Positions 1 to 9,830 are shown, counted from the stretch's first letter. The stretch is DNA of 64,000 nucleotides from an uncultured Clostridia bacterium (GCA_934119935.1 CAKOSX010000001.1:372001-436000), one strand, 5' to 3'. The notes: generated from the letters alone by a model not told the origin. Made by a program: numbers and translations.

Positions 1-2
1 GT

Positions 3-830
3 TTTATATTTATTGTGATAGCAATATTACGTTTAGCAATAAGAAATGTAGATGCACAAAAGCTAAAATTTTGCGATATATCAATTTTAGCAGGATTGGT
101 GTTATTGCTATGCATGACAAAATTTTTTCCATGGAAATACTTAAAAACTTTAGGAGGAATGATTCAATTTCCAAGTAGACTAGAAGTGCCAGCGGCAGCA
201 TTTTTCTCAATTGCATCTGGAATGATCTGCCACTACTTAACGGAGAAAAAAACAATATTAAGAAGAATTATTTTTGGAATAATCATAATATATCAGATTG
301 GATTTGTGTTTATGTGCATAAAATCTTGTGAAGATGCTCTGATTGAAGTTGAGCTATACAGAGGACTTGATAGTGTATATATTGATGAGAATTTTGAGTA
401 CGATATTTGCGATGGCATGTATTTGCCGGAAGGCGCAAACGTACAAAGTAAACTGATAAGCCACGGAAGGCATGAAGAAAAAGAAGATAAATATAAGACT
501 AATAATAGCGAGTGTAATTTCAAATATGCAAAGAATGGACTTAAAGTAAACATATCATTTGAAAACAATAAAGAAGTCAATACTTATATAGAAGTTCCAA
601 TTTATTACTATTATGGTTATGTAGCAGAAAATCCAGAAAATAACACAAAATATAAAATCGAAAAAGGAGACGAAGGCGTAATTCGAGTATATTTGGAAAA
701 TTCGGAATCTGGAACAATACAAATATATTATAAAACTACAATAGTTCAGAAATTATCAATTATTATTACAATTGTAACATTATTGGGAATAATAATTTGC
801 AAAAAAAATCAGCATAATGGGCATTTGTAA
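3..830 (+). CDS. C-terminal part of a multi-pass membrane protein (partial)
   Basis: The frame is open from the window edge, so the first start-like codon (GTG at 15) is probably internal. The visible 275 residues contain membrane segments near residues 1-10, 22-35 and 60-105, then a soluble stretch of about 140 residues, and a final membrane helix before a short basic tail. The segment FPW...IQFPSRLEVPAAA resembles the late membrane part of YfhO-like or PTPS-related (PF10131) bacterial membrane proteins. That match is from memory, so the family is tentative. A strong promoter for the next gene lies just downstream, so this is the end of its transcription unit. Function unknown. Confidence 0.55.
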   Translation, partial: FIFIVIAILRLAIRNVDAQKLKFCDISILAGLVLLLCMTKFFPWKYLKTLGGMIQFPSRLEVPAAAFFSIASGMICHYLTEKKTILRRIIFGIIIIYQIGFVFMCIKSCEDALIEVELYRGLDSVYIDENFEYDICDGMYLPEGANVQSKLISHGRHEEKEDKYKTNNSECNFKYAKNGLKVNISFENNKEVNTYIEVPIYYYYGYVAENPENNTKYKIEKGDEGVIRVYLENSESGTIQIYYKTTIVQKLSIIITIVTLLGIIICKKNQHNGHL

Positions 831-856
831 GCCAGTACCTTGTATAGCCTATAAAA

Positions 857-885
857 TTGACATATTATGTTTAGTATAGTATAAT
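857..885 (+). promoter_or_regulatory. Sigma-A promoter of the L,D-transpeptidase gene
   Basis: TTGACA at 857-862 and TATAAT at 880-885 are separated by 17 bases, a full consensus match. It lies about 70 bases upstream of the ATG at 956. Confidence 0.8.
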
Positions 886-955
886 AAAAAAAGGTCATTT
901 CAATTGTTGTGCACGGATGTAATTACATTTTATCACAAAGAAAGGAAGGGTTTTT

Positions 956-2329
956 ATGAAGCAACGGAGGCAAAGAAGGAGGGCCCACACAGATTTTTAT
1001 GTAGTGGGAATACTATTTTTGCTTGTAATTGTTGGAGTGTGGGTGTTTAGCAACACACACTTCCTAAGAGGTACGTTCATTGGAGGAGTTGACTGCTCGT
1101 ATTTAACAGTCGACGATGCCTTGAACAAAGTTCAACAGGAGGCAGGAGAATACACAAATAAGCTGTACTTTATCGATGAAACGACATATGATGTGAAAAA
1201 CTGCGAGATTGGAGTTGTTTTTGAACGGGATAAGTTCGAGAGCGTTTTCAAGAGACAGCATGATGACAAAAATGTTAACAGAGTTTATGGAGTTAGCGAT
1301 GTAACGTCGATTAACGAAGGACAAGTCGCAATGTATCTGACAACGATTCCGGAATTGCAGCAGGCGAATATGGTGGAGCCGAAAGATGCTCACATAACTT
1401 GGGATGGTGCAAGTTTTGGAACCGAAAAAGAAACCATTGGCAACATGATTGATTTTAACGAAGCACTGGAATTCACGCTTCAAGAGCTTAGAGCCGATGA
1501 AAACGAAATCTATCTTTCTGATATAACTCGGTCAGTACCTAGTGTGACTGAGGGAGATCTTGAAGGAAGAGTGGCGTATCTGAATAGACTTTTGAAGAGC
1601 TGTATTAACATTACTTTAAGCGATGGATCTGTTGTGACGCTTGACTATAACACGATAAAGTCGTGGATCGGGCAAGATGAGAATGGAGACTTCTCTATTA
1701 ATGTTAATGCTGGCGTTCCGAGTTTTGTTGAAGAATTGGCTACAAAGGTCGATAAGGCAAATGCAACAATGCGTTTTAAGGCTACCAACCGGAGCAATCT
1801 TGTTAGCGTAAAGGTTCCCAAGAGCCGTAGAGCTAAGTTAAACAAGGAAGCCGAAGCAAATCAGCTGGAAGCATTGCTGGGGTCTACCGAACCTGTGGAT
1901 TGTACTCCAATCTATGAAGGAAATTTAATTTCCGAAGCCGATTTGTCAAATCGTGTCGAAATCGATATTACAAATCAGCATGTCTGGATGTATAAAGACA
2001 ATACGCTCATTGCAGACACAGACTGCGTCACTGGCAACGAAAGTGCTGGACACAGTACGCCTACGGGAGTGTACAAGTTGATATACAAAGAAAGGGACAG
2101 ATATCTCAGAGGCAAAAACGATGACGGAACTGACTATTGTTCGTTTGTGAAATACTGGATGCCGTTCAACGGAGGAGTCGGATTGCACGACGCATCGTGG
2201 CGCAGTAAATTTGGCGGAGACATTTACAAAAACGGTGGTTCACACGGTTGCGTAAATCTTCCCAGAAGCGTTGCGGAAACGATATATAACAACATCGACA
2301 GTTCCTATTTCATAATCGTGTACAAGTAA
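956..2329 (+). CDS. Membrane-anchored L,D-transpeptidase (YkuD family)
   Basis: Predicted to form 3-3 peptidoglycan cross-links or attach proteins to the wall at the outer face of the membrane. The 457-residue protein has a basic N-terminus and one membrane helix (about residues 19-36). A long extracellular region of the kind seen in PG_binding_4/YkuD proteins follows, then the YkuD catalytic domain (about 335-457). The signature SHGCVNLP gives His430 and the catalytic Cys432, and the upstream conserved His is in GLHDASW. Length and order match Clostridia L,D-transpeptidases. An AAAGGAAGGG ribosome site precedes ATG 956. It is transcribed alone, from its own consensus promoter to the hairpin at 2401. 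Confidence 0.93.
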   Translation: MKQRRQRRRAHTDFYVVGILFLLVIVGVWVFSNTHFLRGTFIGGVDCSYLTVDDALNKVQQEAGEYTNKLYFIDETTYDVKNCEIGVVFERDKFESVFKRQHDDKNVNRVYGVSDVTSINEGQVAMYLTTIPELQQANMVEPKDAHITWDGASFGTEKETIGNMIDFNEALEFTLQELRADENEIYLSDITRSVPSVTEGDLEGRVAYLNRLLKSCINITLSDGSVVTLDYNTIKSWIGQDENGDFSINVNAGVPSFVEELATKVDKANATMRFKATNRSNLVSVKVPKSRRAKLNKEAEANQLEALLGSTEPVDCTPIYEGNLISEADLSNRVEIDITNQHVWMYKDNTLIADTDCVTGNESAGHSTPTGVYKLIYKERDRYLRGKNDDGTDYCSFVKYWMPFNGGVGLHDASWRSKFGGDIYKNGGSHGCVNLPRSVAETIYNNIDSSYFIIVYK

Positions 2330-2400
2330 TTGAAAAGTTAGGTGCAGTGAAAATTGCAAATAATTTAGAAATTACAAGTGCAACAGAGAACCCTATGCAG

Positions 2401-2433
2401 AGGCGAGCTCAATGAGCTCGTCTTTGCGTTTTG
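2401..2433 (+). terminator. Rho-independent terminator after the L,D-transpeptidase gene
   Basis: AGGCGAGCTC and GAGCTCGTCT form a 10-bp stem with a 3-base loop, followed by a T-rich tract (TTTGCGTTTT). Confidence 0.75.
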
Positions 2434-2494
2434 TGTTAATTATTTCAGCTATATTTCAATTAGATTTTAGTTACATTACAATTTGGCTAAAATA

Positions 2495-2523
2495 TTGAAA
2501 CAACCCGTATCATGTGCTACAAT
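2495..2523 (+). promoter_or_regulatory. Sigma-A promoter of the 2554 gene
   Basis: TTGAAA (2495-2500), a 17-base spacer, then TACAAT (2518-2523). The apparent upstream start at 2512 lies inside this promoter, which rules it out as the translation start. Confidence 0.7.
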
Positions 2524-2553
2524 ATACTTTATAAACTGTATGTAGGGGGAAAA

Positions 2554-3690
2554 ATGATGATAAATTTAAACCAAGGAAGAAAATATAAACAACTAAACAA
2601 AGGAATAACTCTGGTGGCTCTTGTTGTAACGATTGTAGTTTTGCTTATATTAGCAGGAATAAGCATTAATCTTTTATTGGGTGAGAATGGCATAATAAAA
2701 AAAGCGAAAGAAGCGAGAGAAAAAACAGCAGAGGGCAAAACAAATGATATGCTTGGAATGAACCAGCTTATACAAGATATGTATGACTTAGAAAATTCCG
2801 AGAACAAAAAAGAGAATGATAAGGGTGATGACAAATCTGACGAAGTAAAAAAGTATAAAGTTACTATTCAATTTATTAATAGAGAAAATCAAAGCATAGT
2901 AAATTTTGGTAGTATCGAAATCTATGAAGGAGAATCAATTGGTCAAGATGCGAAGCAAATTGCAACCATTAGTGGAAAAAATGAAACAGAAAATGTTATT
3001 TCTTTAGCTAAAGGCACATATACTGTAAGATGTTTGAAAGCACCTGATGGATACAAAAAAACAGCAGAAGATATTACTTTTAATGTGGATGAAAATGATG
3101 AAAATAAATGGAAGATTGAAGTTACAAACGGTTCTTCAATATTACCTTCGACTGGTTCTTCTAGTATATACAGTATAACAGTTGAAGACGGAAGTAGTAA
3201 CATTTCTACAAAAGGTGTTCAGTCTTTAACAGTACAATATGAGGGGCGTGAAGGAGTTAGATTAGAAATTATACCAATTGGAGAATATGATGAAAATACG
3301 AAAAAAATTGTTGTAGATGATGAAATCGCCTCAATACTCGGAATAGAAAAAGAATTTGATAATAGAATAGTTGACTCGTCAAAAGCTGAAGATGTATATC
3401 AGTATGTTAAGAAAAAACAGTTAATTGGAATTTCTAGTATAACCGACAGTGATGGGCGTTCTACGTTTTCGGAACTTGTGCCAAATATATATTTTGTAAA
3501 AACATCGTTGAGTAGCAAGTGTGATTTTATAATTAGTATGCCACTTTATGTGAAGGTGCCCGATGAAGAAGTATGTTATTATAATAGTGTTACTTTAACA
3601 CACGAAAAAAGAGGTACAGATAAGGAAGATGATTACTTTCTTGGAATTACAGACAATATAGATCAACCAATACCACCAATAAAAAAATAA
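2554..3690 (+). CDS. Prepilin-like protein with Cna_B/SpaA-like domains
   Basis: A 378-residue surface protein of unknown role. After a short basic leader it has KGITLVALVVTIVVLLIL, like a type IV prepilin cleavage site and helix but with Ala in place of the usual Glu at mature position 5. The middle (about residues 100-190) contains LAKGTYTV and KAPDGYKKTAEDITFNV, typical of SpaA/Cna_B pilin domains. A second region (about 215-370) has the order variable-strand, GRSTFSELVPNIYFV, again like Cna_B. There is no LPxTG motif. ATG 2554 is chosen because AGGGGGA precedes it and the promoter overlaps the earlier ATG. A terminator follows. Whether it is processed by a prepilin peptidase is unknown. 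Confidence 0.75.
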   Translation: MMINLNQGRKYKQLNKGITLVALVVTIVVLLILAGISINLLLGENGIIKKAKEAREKTAEGKTNDMLGMNQLIQDMYDLENSENKKENDKGDDKSDEVKKYKVTIQFINRENQSIVNFGSIEIYEGESIGQDAKQIATISGKNETENVISLAKGTYTVRCLKAPDGYKKTAEDITFNVDENDENKWKIEVTNGSSILPSTGSSSIYSITVEDGSSNISTKGVQSLTVQYEGREGVRLEIIPIGEYDENTKKIVVDDEIASILGIEKEFDNRIVDSSKAEDVYQYVKKKQLIGISSITDSDGRSTFSELVPNIYFVKTSLSSKCDFIISMPLYVKVPDEEVCYYNSVTLTHEKRGTDKEDDYFLGITDNIDQPIPPIKK

Positions 3691-3693
3691 AGT

Positions 3694-3728
3694 GAAAAAC
3701 AGACAGCATTTTATTACTGTCTGTTTTT
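3694..3728 (+). terminator. Rho-independent terminator
   Basis: AAAACAGACAG pairs with CTGTCTGTTTT around a 10-base loop, with the T-run directly after. It lies 4 bases beyond the stop of the prepilin-like gene. Confidence 0.85.
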
Positions 3729-3780
3729 CATTTTCAAATGAATAATTGCAATATGCCTTCGTGCCTATTATTTGGCAATT

Positions 3781-3809
3781 TGTACATTTTTTGCTCCGTC
3801 CCCGAAATG
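3781..3809 (-). repeat. Solitary half copy of the GGGGACGGAG repeat
   Basis: TGTACATTTTTTGCTCCGTC continuing into CCCG matches the right-hand (inverted) end of the full elements at 12012, 14132 and 60692. No partner unit is present nearby, so it is a remnant or a single-unit insertion. Confidence 0.6.
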
Positions 3810-3893
3810 CTTTCCCGAAATGCTCTTTTAAAATCTGGTTTTATGTGTTAGAATATATAGGAAAAATAATGTTTTAGAGAGGATTTTGCAATA

Positions 3894-4847
3894 ATGGCAG
3901 GGATAGTTGGAATTACAGAAATTAAGAACAGATTGCCACAAGATTTTGTAGATAATTTGTATGAATTGTTTACGCCTGGCGTGGTAGATAATATTTTTAG
4001 AGGAATAGCCGAAAAAAGGCTTACTACTCTAAGGGTAAATACACTGAAATATGATATTCAAAGTTTGATGAAGTATTTTAAAGAGATAAATATAAAGTTT
4101 GAGAGAGTGTTATGGTATAATGATGCTCTTATTATAAAGAATGCAAATGAGAAGGATATTCAAAAACTTGATATATACCAGAAAGGGTATATTTATTTGC
4201 AAAGTTTGTCGAGTATGGTTCCACCACTTGTTTTGAATCCGAAAGATGGCGAAAATGTACTTGATTTGACGGCAGCACCGGGAAGTAAAACTACTCAAAT
4301 TGCAGCTTTAATGAATGGAAAAGGCTATGTTTTAGCAAACGAATTGGATAAGCTAAGATGTGAAAGGCTAAAATACAATGTTCAAAGCCAAGGGGCAGAT
4401 ATTGTTGAGGTTGTTAATGGTAGAGGAGAAAAAATTGGTGAGCAGTATCCAGAAAAATTTGACAAAGTTTTGCTAGATACGCCATGTAGTGGAGAAGGAA
4501 GATTTACAATATACAATGTACAAAGCTACAAAACATGGTCAACCAAAACAGTTAACGATTTAACAAAGATGCAAAGAAAATTATTCAAGAGTGCATTTAA
4601 TAGCTTAAAGCCGAATGGAACTCTAGTTTATTCTACGTGTACACTAAACAAGCAGGAAAACGAAGAGATTTTGCAATGGGCACTAGATAATTTTAATGTA
4701 AAGTTGGCACCAATCAACATTGATATAAGAGAAGGTCTCCCAGCATTTAATGCAGGAATGAATAAAGACATAAAAAAAGCGATAAGAATACTACCATCTA
4801 AAAATATGGAAGGATTCTTCGTATCTAAATTTATAAAGGGAGAATGA
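3894..4847 (+). CDS. RsmB/RsmF-type (NOL1/NOP2/Sun) RNA m5C methyltransferase
   Basis: Predicted SAM-dependent cytosine-5 methyltransferase acting on rRNA or tRNA. The 317 residues show the SAM-binding segment VLDLTAAPGSKTTQ and the two family cysteines: Cys198 in TPCSGEGRF and Cys249 in STCTLNKQENEE. Catalysis in this family uses the TCT-type cysteine, while the PCSG cysteine aids product release. An N-terminal region of about 90 residues fits the RsmF/Sun arrangement. No NusB-like domain is present, so it is not classical RsmB. The start at 3894 follows GAGAGGA. The exact target base cannot be told from sequence. Confidence 0.9.
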   Translation: MAGIVGITEIKNRLPQDFVDNLYELFTPGVVDNIFRGIAEKRLTTLRVNTLKYDIQSLMKYFKEINIKFERVLWYNDALIIKNANEKDIQKLDIYQKGYIYLQSLSSMVPPLVLNPKDGENVLDLTAAPGSKTTQIAALMNGKGYVLANELDKLRCERLKYNVQSQGADIVEVVNGRGEKIGEQYPEKFDKVLLDTPCSGEGRFTIYNVQSYKTWSTKTVNDLTKMQRKLFKSAFNSLKPNGTLVYSTCTLNKQENEEILQWALDNFNVKLAPINIDIREGLPAFNAGMNKDIKKAIRILPSKNMEGFFVSKFIKGE

Positions 4848-4952
4848 AAAAACATAGAAATAAAAATCTAAAATAAAAGATAAAACTATAAGAGATGAAA
4901 AACTCGAAGCAACAAAGTAATGTAAAATAAAAAGAAAGGAATGAATTTTATA

Positions 4953-5831
4953 ATGAAAGACGAATTAATAGACTGCCTAGCCTACGACGGAAAGGTAAGC
5001 ATAAAATGTATATCATCGAAAGAAATAGTAGAAACAGCAAGAAAGCTACACGACCTAAGCCCAACAGCATCAGCTGCATTGGGAAGATTACTTACAATAA
5101 CAAGCATAATGGGGTATGAGTTAAAGACAGATGAGGCTTCTGTAACAAACCAAATAAAAGGCGATGGCCCAATTGGAATTTTAACAGCAGTTGGTGCATG
5201 CAATGGAAATGTAAAAGGATATGTTGGCAACAGCAAGATTGATCTACCAATAAGAGAATCAGATGGAAAAATTGATGTTGGTGAAGCCGTTGGAAAACAA
5301 GGAATGTTATATATAATAAAAGACCTTGGAATAGGCAAGCCATATGTTGGAATGACTCAAATTGTGAGTGGTGAGATTACAGAAGATTTTACAAACTATT
5401 TTGCAACATCTGAACAAACCCCAACAGTAATTGCACTTGGAGTATTAGTAGACAAAAACGGAATAAAATCTGCCGGAGGCTACAAACTTTCTTTAATGCC
5501 AGATGCTGGAGAAGACGAAATTTCAAAAATAGAAGAGCAAATAAAAAACATCGAACCTGTAAGCAAAATGTTAGACGAAAATAAAACATTAGAAGAAATT
5601 GCAAGAGCTGTAACAGGAGACGAAAATTTACAGATCCTTGATAGAATAACACCAAAATTTGAATGCAATTGTTCAAGAGAAAAATGCGAAAAAGGATTAA
5701 TCGCAATAGGAAAAAAAGAACTAGAAGACATCATAAAGGAAGAAGAAAAAATACAAATAGAATGCAACTTCTGTGATACAAAATATGAATTCACAAGAGA
5801 AGAATTACAAGAAATTGCAAATAAAATGTAA
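4953..5831 (+). CDS. hslO: Redox-regulated chaperone Hsp33
   Basis: Hsp33 is a cytoplasmic holdase that is switched on by oxidation of a zinc-binding cysteine tetrad. The 292-residue protein has the family's N-terminal fold (DELIDCLAYDGKVSI..., TASAALGRLLT, KGDGPIG) and the C-terminal switch: CNC at residues 238-240 and CNFC at 271-274, a CxC-x30-CxxC spacing as in the family. ATG 4953 is preferred over ATG 4941 because the AAGAAAGGA site touches the latter and leaves no spacing. It is followed closely by the 5849 gene. Confidence 0.95.
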   Translation: MKDELIDCLAYDGKVSIKCISSKEIVETARKLHDLSPTASAALGRLLTITSIMGYELKTDEASVTNQIKGDGPIGILTAVGACNGNVKGYVGNSKIDLPIRESDGKIDVGEAVGKQGMLYIIKDLGIGKPYVGMTQIVSGEITEDFTNYFATSEQTPTVIALGVLVDKNGIKSAGGYKLSLMPDAGEDEISKIEEQIKNIEPVSKMLDENKTLEEIARAVTGDENLQILDRITPKFECNCSREKCEKGLIAIGKKELEDIIKEEEKIQIECNFCDTKYEFTREELQEIANKM

Positions 5832-5848
5832 AAAGTATAGAAGGTAAA

Positions 5849-6511
5849 ATGAAAAATTTATTAATAGATTCTAGAATTAGAAAAGAAGAAAATGAATATT
5901 TGAGCCAATATTTCACTGTTATAAAAATCCCATTATCAAAAGATGTATACGAAGAAATCTCAGGGCATAGCGACATATTCTATTGCAAGCTACAAGACAA
6001 AATAATATGTGCTCCTAATGCACCAATAAAAGAAAAAAACTTCATAATTGGAGATAGCAAAGTAGAAAAAACATATCCCAAAGACATTCCATATAACGCT
6101 TGTGAAATAGGCAGTTTAATTATTGGCAGTAAATACACAGACAAAAAAATAAATACAAACATAATTGTAAAACAAGGGTACACCAAATGTTCAATCTGCG
6201 TAACAAGTCCAAATTCATGCATTACAAGCGACTTTTCAATTGCAAAAAAACTTAAAGAAAATGGAATAGATTCAACTTATATAGAAGAAAATAATATAAG
6301 ATTATTAAAAAAAGATGCAACATATTCAAAAATGAAAGGTTTTATTGGAGGCGCAAGCTTTGTGTTTGACAATAAATTCGTTCTATTTGGTGACATAGAA
6401 AAACTCGAAAGCAAAGAAAAAATTAAAGAACACATAAAAAAATACAATTTGCAACTAATAGATTTTAAAGGGCTTGAAGTACACGATTACGGAGGAGCAA
6501 TTGAATATTAA
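5849..6511 (+). CDS. DUF6873-like protein of unknown function
   Basis: A 220-residue soluble protein, 17 bases after hslO and probably in its transcript. It has no signal peptide. Notable segments are the N-terminal DSRIRKEENEYLSQYF, SGHSDIFYC (about 35-43), FIGGASFVFDNKFVLFGD (about 166-183) and the terminal DYGGAIEY. These resemble, from memory, the clostridial DUF6873 family described as a GME-fold (guanidino-modifying-enzyme-like) protein. No enzyme activity can be assigned. A structural prediction compared with the arginine deiminase/dimethylargininase fold would test this. Confidence 0.6.
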   Translation: MKNLLIDSRIRKEENEYLSQYFTVIKIPLSKDVYEEISGHSDIFYCKLQDKIICAPNAPIKEKNFIIGDSKVEKTYPKDIPYNACEIGSLIIGSKYTDKKINTNIIVKQGYTKCSICVTSPNSCITSDFSIAKKLKENGIDSTYIEENNIRLLKKDATYSKMKGFIGGASFVFDNKFVLFGDIEKLESKEKIKEHIKKYNLQLIDFKGLEVHDYGGAIEY

Positions 6512-6700
6512 GAATGAGCCAAAGTTGAAAGAATTAATATCAAAAAACGTAGAAATCAATAATAAGGTACATATCAAAAATCTGCAATAATCAACAGGGA
6601 AAGCAAGACTTATGCAAGTTTAAGAAAACACATAAAAAATATTGCAGTAAAAGGCCATTAATGATATACTATATCCGAAAAAAACTTAGGAGGAAGAGTG

Positions 6701-8314
6701 ATGAAAGAAAAAAATATGCAAAACAAAAGCATTGAGATTGGAAAATCACAAGAAAAGAAAACAAGAGCAAAAGGAATAACGCTAATTGCCTTAGTAATAA
6801 CAATAGTTATACTACTAATATTAGCAGGAATAAGCATAAACCTGGTATTAGGCGAAAACGGAATAATATCAAAAGCTCAAGAATCAAGGCTAAAGTCAGA
6901 CAATGCAACAGTTTCAGACTCATTAAAAATGATGATAGCAAGATACTCAATAGACGACATGGGCGAAGGCAAAACAGACGTACTTGCAAGACTGAATTCT
7001 GATGGAATAACAGACGCAAACGATGTAATAAATGTACCAGTTTTAGTCGGGGAAAAACTTGGAACAGGAAATGGTAGTGGAACAAAAGATGTGTATGTTA
7101 TAAAAGATAACAAATTATACTACTATGACAAAAAAGGCGAAAAAACAGACCTTGGAGATATAGCCAACTTGCAATTTAGCGGAGACAAACAAGAATCTGG
7201 AATATTTGTAATTACATCAGATGGAACAGTATACATGAAAGATAGGCAGTCTGGAGTTTATAGCGATGAATATGAGCGTTCTACAAAAGAGGTTATAATT
7301 CCGAGTGAAATAAATGGAATTAAAGTAAAAAAACTTGGAAATTATATGTTCTGTAACTACATTGCTTTAGAAACTGTTGGAATTCCGGATGGAGTAACTG
7401 AAATTGGAAATTATGCTTTTTATGGTTGTAGCAAAATTGACAATATTGTTATGCCAAACAGTGTTGAATGGATTGGAAAAGGTGCTTTTTGTGAATGTAG
7501 TGAAATTGCTAATATTATAATACCAGATGGTGTTACTAGCATAGGAGATCTTGCTTTCGCAGGGTGTTCTGGCTTGGAAAATATAAAAATGTCGGAAAAT
7601 ATACAATATGTTGGAGATTTAGCTTTTGCAGGAACCAAATGGCTAAAAACACTTCCAGAAGGACTACTTTATTTTGGGAATATTCTTTATGCTTATAATG
7701 GAGAAATACCACAAGGTACAACTATAGAAATTAAAGATGGAGTTACAAGAATTAATGGAGAGGCTTTTTCAAATCAAAAGGGGCTAATAGCCATAAAAAT
7801 ACCAGATAGCGTTAAAAAAATTGGAGGAAGTGCTTTTAGTGGATGCAGTGAACTGACAAGCATAATAATACCTGATAGCGTAACAAGTATAGGAGAAGAT
7901 GCTTTTGAAGATTGTACTAAATTATCAAGTATAGATATTTCTGATAGTATAGAATATGTAGGATATGATGCTTTTCAAAGGACAGCATGGCTTAACAATC
8001 AAAACGATGGAGTGGTTTATATTGGAAAAATATTATACTGCTATAAAGGAGAAATGCCAAGCAATACAACTATAACGGTAAAAGAGGGAACTACAAGTAT
8101 TGCTGGAATCTGTTTTGCAGAATGTACAAACCTTATAAGTATTACAATCCCAAAGAGCGTAACATATATAGGAATGGGAGCATTTTATATGTGTGATAAT
8201 TTAAAAACAATAAATTATAAAGGTTCAAAGGAAGATTGGAATAATATAACAATTGAAATACAGGCACCTGATGGATCTGGAATAACTGCAACTATCAATT
8301 ATAATTATAAATAA
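6701..8314 (+). CDS. Prepilin-like BspA-type leucine-rich-repeat surface protein
   Basis: A 537-residue predicted adhesin. Residues 1-26 form a charged leader, then KGITLIALVITIVILLIL, the prepilin-like segment. After about 120 linker residues come LRR_5 (BspA/TpLRR) repeats of about 23 residues, such as VTEIGNYAFYGCSKIDNIVMPNSV and SIGEDAFEDC. They are interrupted by two longer units containing LLYFGNILYAYNGEIP and VVYIGKILYCYKGEMP. ATG 6701 is chosen over GTG 6698 for better spacing to AGGAGGAA. Only 19 bases separate it from the VWA protein, so the two surface proteins are probably co-transcribed. Confidence 0.85.
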   Translation: MKEKNMQNKSIEIGKSQEKKTRAKGITLIALVITIVILLILAGISINLVLGENGIISKAQESRLKSDNATVSDSLKMMIARYSIDDMGEGKTDVLARLNSDGITDANDVINVPVLVGEKLGTGNGSGTKDVYVIKDNKLYYYDKKGEKTDLGDIANLQFSGDKQESGIFVITSDGTVYMKDRQSGVYSDEYERSTKEVIIPSEINGIKVKKLGNYMFCNYIALETVGIPDGVTEIGNYAFYGCSKIDNIVMPNSVEWIGKGAFCECSEIANIIIPDGVTSIGDLAFAGCSGLENIKMSENIQYVGDLAFAGTKWLKTLPEGLLYFGNILYAYNGEIPQGTTIEIKDGVTRINGEAFSNQKGLIAIKIPDSVKKIGGSAFSGCSELTSIIIPDSVTSIGEDAFEDCTKLSSIDISDSIEYVGYDAFQRTAWLNNQNDGVVYIGKILYCYKGEMPSNTTITVKEGTTSIAGICFAECTNLISITIPKSVTYIGMGAFYMCDNLKTINYKGSKEDWNNITIEIQAPDGSGITATINYNYK

Positions 8315-8333
8315 ATTTTATAGGAGGTAAAAA

Positions 8334-9785
8334 ATGAACAAAAAGATTTGTTTATCAACCATTTTAATGACATTAATCATGCTAATTACAATGGTAACAA
8401 GTGTATATGCTGCAAATGAAGATGTAACGCTTGTTAAAGTAAAGGACAACGTATGTACGATTAAGTTAGGAGATGACGGAGAAGTTATTAAACAACTTAT
8501 TTCTGTGGATAACGAGAAAAAAGAAGTTACTTTGCAAATTGATGTAAAGAATTTAAAGAGTAAGGAAGAAGAAATTCAACCAACAGAAATGTTTCTAGTT
8601 ATCGATGATTCTAAGAGTATGTCTGATAATACTTTGTCAAGTGGAAAGACTAGAAAAGAGGCTGTGTTTACAGCTGCAAAGACTTTAGCAAAGCAAATTT
8701 TAGAAGAACAACCAAGTACAAAGATTGGTGTTGTAAGTTTCTCATCAAACTCTGAAATTTCTAAAGAAGGAACACTAGAGGATGCAAAGCTTGTAATAGA
8801 GCCAAGTAGTAAAATCAGCGATATTACAACCGCAATAGATAATATCGAAACAACTGGTGGAAGAACTAATATTGATGCAGGTTTGCAAACTGCAAAAGCA
8901 CATTTTTCAACAGATACAACACTTAATAAGTATTTAATATTGTTGACTGATGGAGTTCCAAATAACTCAGTTGGAACATCTTCAACATATTCTGGAGACA
9001 CTGCAAAAAATACAAAAGCTACTTTACAATCAATTAAAAATAGCGGAATAAATATTGTAACTGTTATGACAGGTGTTAACTCAACATATCAACCAGACCC
9101 AACCGGAGCTGTATCTGCAGATGCCGCTGGAAAAACATATAAAGACCTAGCAGAAGAAATTTTCGGAACACAAGAAGCTCCAAGTTACGGAAAATTCTAT
9201 TATGTTTCAGATGATTCTGTTGAGGATACGATTACGAAAGTGGTTTATCAAGATGTAAGAACTGTAATAGAAAATGAAATTAAGGATATTACTGTTGTTG
9301 ACTATTTCCCATTAGATATTGTTGAAAATTATGATTTTGAAATTTTTGAAGAAGCCAATATTGGAACTGTAACTCCAACAGTAGATACAGCCAATAATAC
9401 CATCACATGGAAAATTACAACTTTAAAAGCTGGAGAGACAGCTTCGTTTAAATATAAATTAAAATTAAAAGAAAAATTTAATGAAAAAATTATAAATGTG
9501 GAGACTCCAACAAATCAAAAGCTTGATGTTAACTACACTGGAACAGATGGGAAAACTAAAAATGTATCATCTGATGTTTCTCCTTCGATAATGTTAAAGA
9601 AGGACGAAGTGCCAGAACCAACTCCAGAACCAACGCCGGAGCCAACACCAGAACCTAAGCCAGACAATACAATCGCACCAGATCCAATTCCACAAACAGG
9701 AGATAACACAGCATTTGTTGTATTCGGAATCGCTGTGGCAGGAATTGCGTTAGCAGTATGTATAAAGAATAGAAATAACAAATAA
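8334..9785 (+). CDS. VWA-domain surface protein with sortase signal
   Basis: A 483-residue cell-wall-anchored protein. It has a signal peptide (about residues 1-26, ending VYA) and a von Willebrand factor A domain (about 85-310). The MIDAS motif is DDSKS at 91-95, with a later acidic loop LLTDGVP. A Cna_B/isopeptide-like domain (about 315-415) follows, then a Pro-Glu-Thr repeat linker. The C-terminus has IPQTG (452-456), a hydrophobic helix and a basic tail, which is a variant LPxTG sortase signal. It resembles tip adhesins of sortase pili. No sortase gene is in the window. A GGAGG site lies 9 bases before ATG. Confidence 0.9.
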   Translation: MNKKICLSTILMTLIMLITMVTSVYAANEDVTLVKVKDNVCTIKLGDDGEVIKQLISVDNEKKEVTLQIDVKNLKSKEEEIQPTEMFLVIDDSKSMSDNTLSSGKTRKEAVFTAAKTLAKQILEEQPSTKIGVVSFSSNSEISKEGTLEDAKLVIEPSSKISDITTAIDNIETTGGRTNIDAGLQTAKAHFSTDTTLNKYLILLTDGVPNNSVGTSSTYSGDTAKNTKATLQSIKNSGINIVTVMTGVNSTYQPDPTGAVSADAAGKTYKDLAEEIFGTQEAPSYGKFYYVSDDSVEDTITKVVYQDVRTVIENEIKDITVVDYFPLDIVENYDFEIFEEANIGTVTPTVDTANNTITWKITTLKAGETASFKYKLKLKEKFNEKIINVETPTNQKLDVNYTGTDGKTKNVSSDVSPSIMLKKDEVPEPTPEPTPEPTPEPKPDNTIAPDPIPQTGDNTAFVVFGIAVAGIALAVCIKNRNNK

Positions 9786-9830
9786 TAAACAATAAATAAG
9801 AAATTTTATGTAATAAAATTCTTGAAAACG

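Noticed and set aside
2512..2553. Upstream in-frame ATG at 2512 for the prepilin-like gene
   Set aside because: It lies inside the promoter (-10 at 2518-2523). ATG 2554 has a ribosome site.
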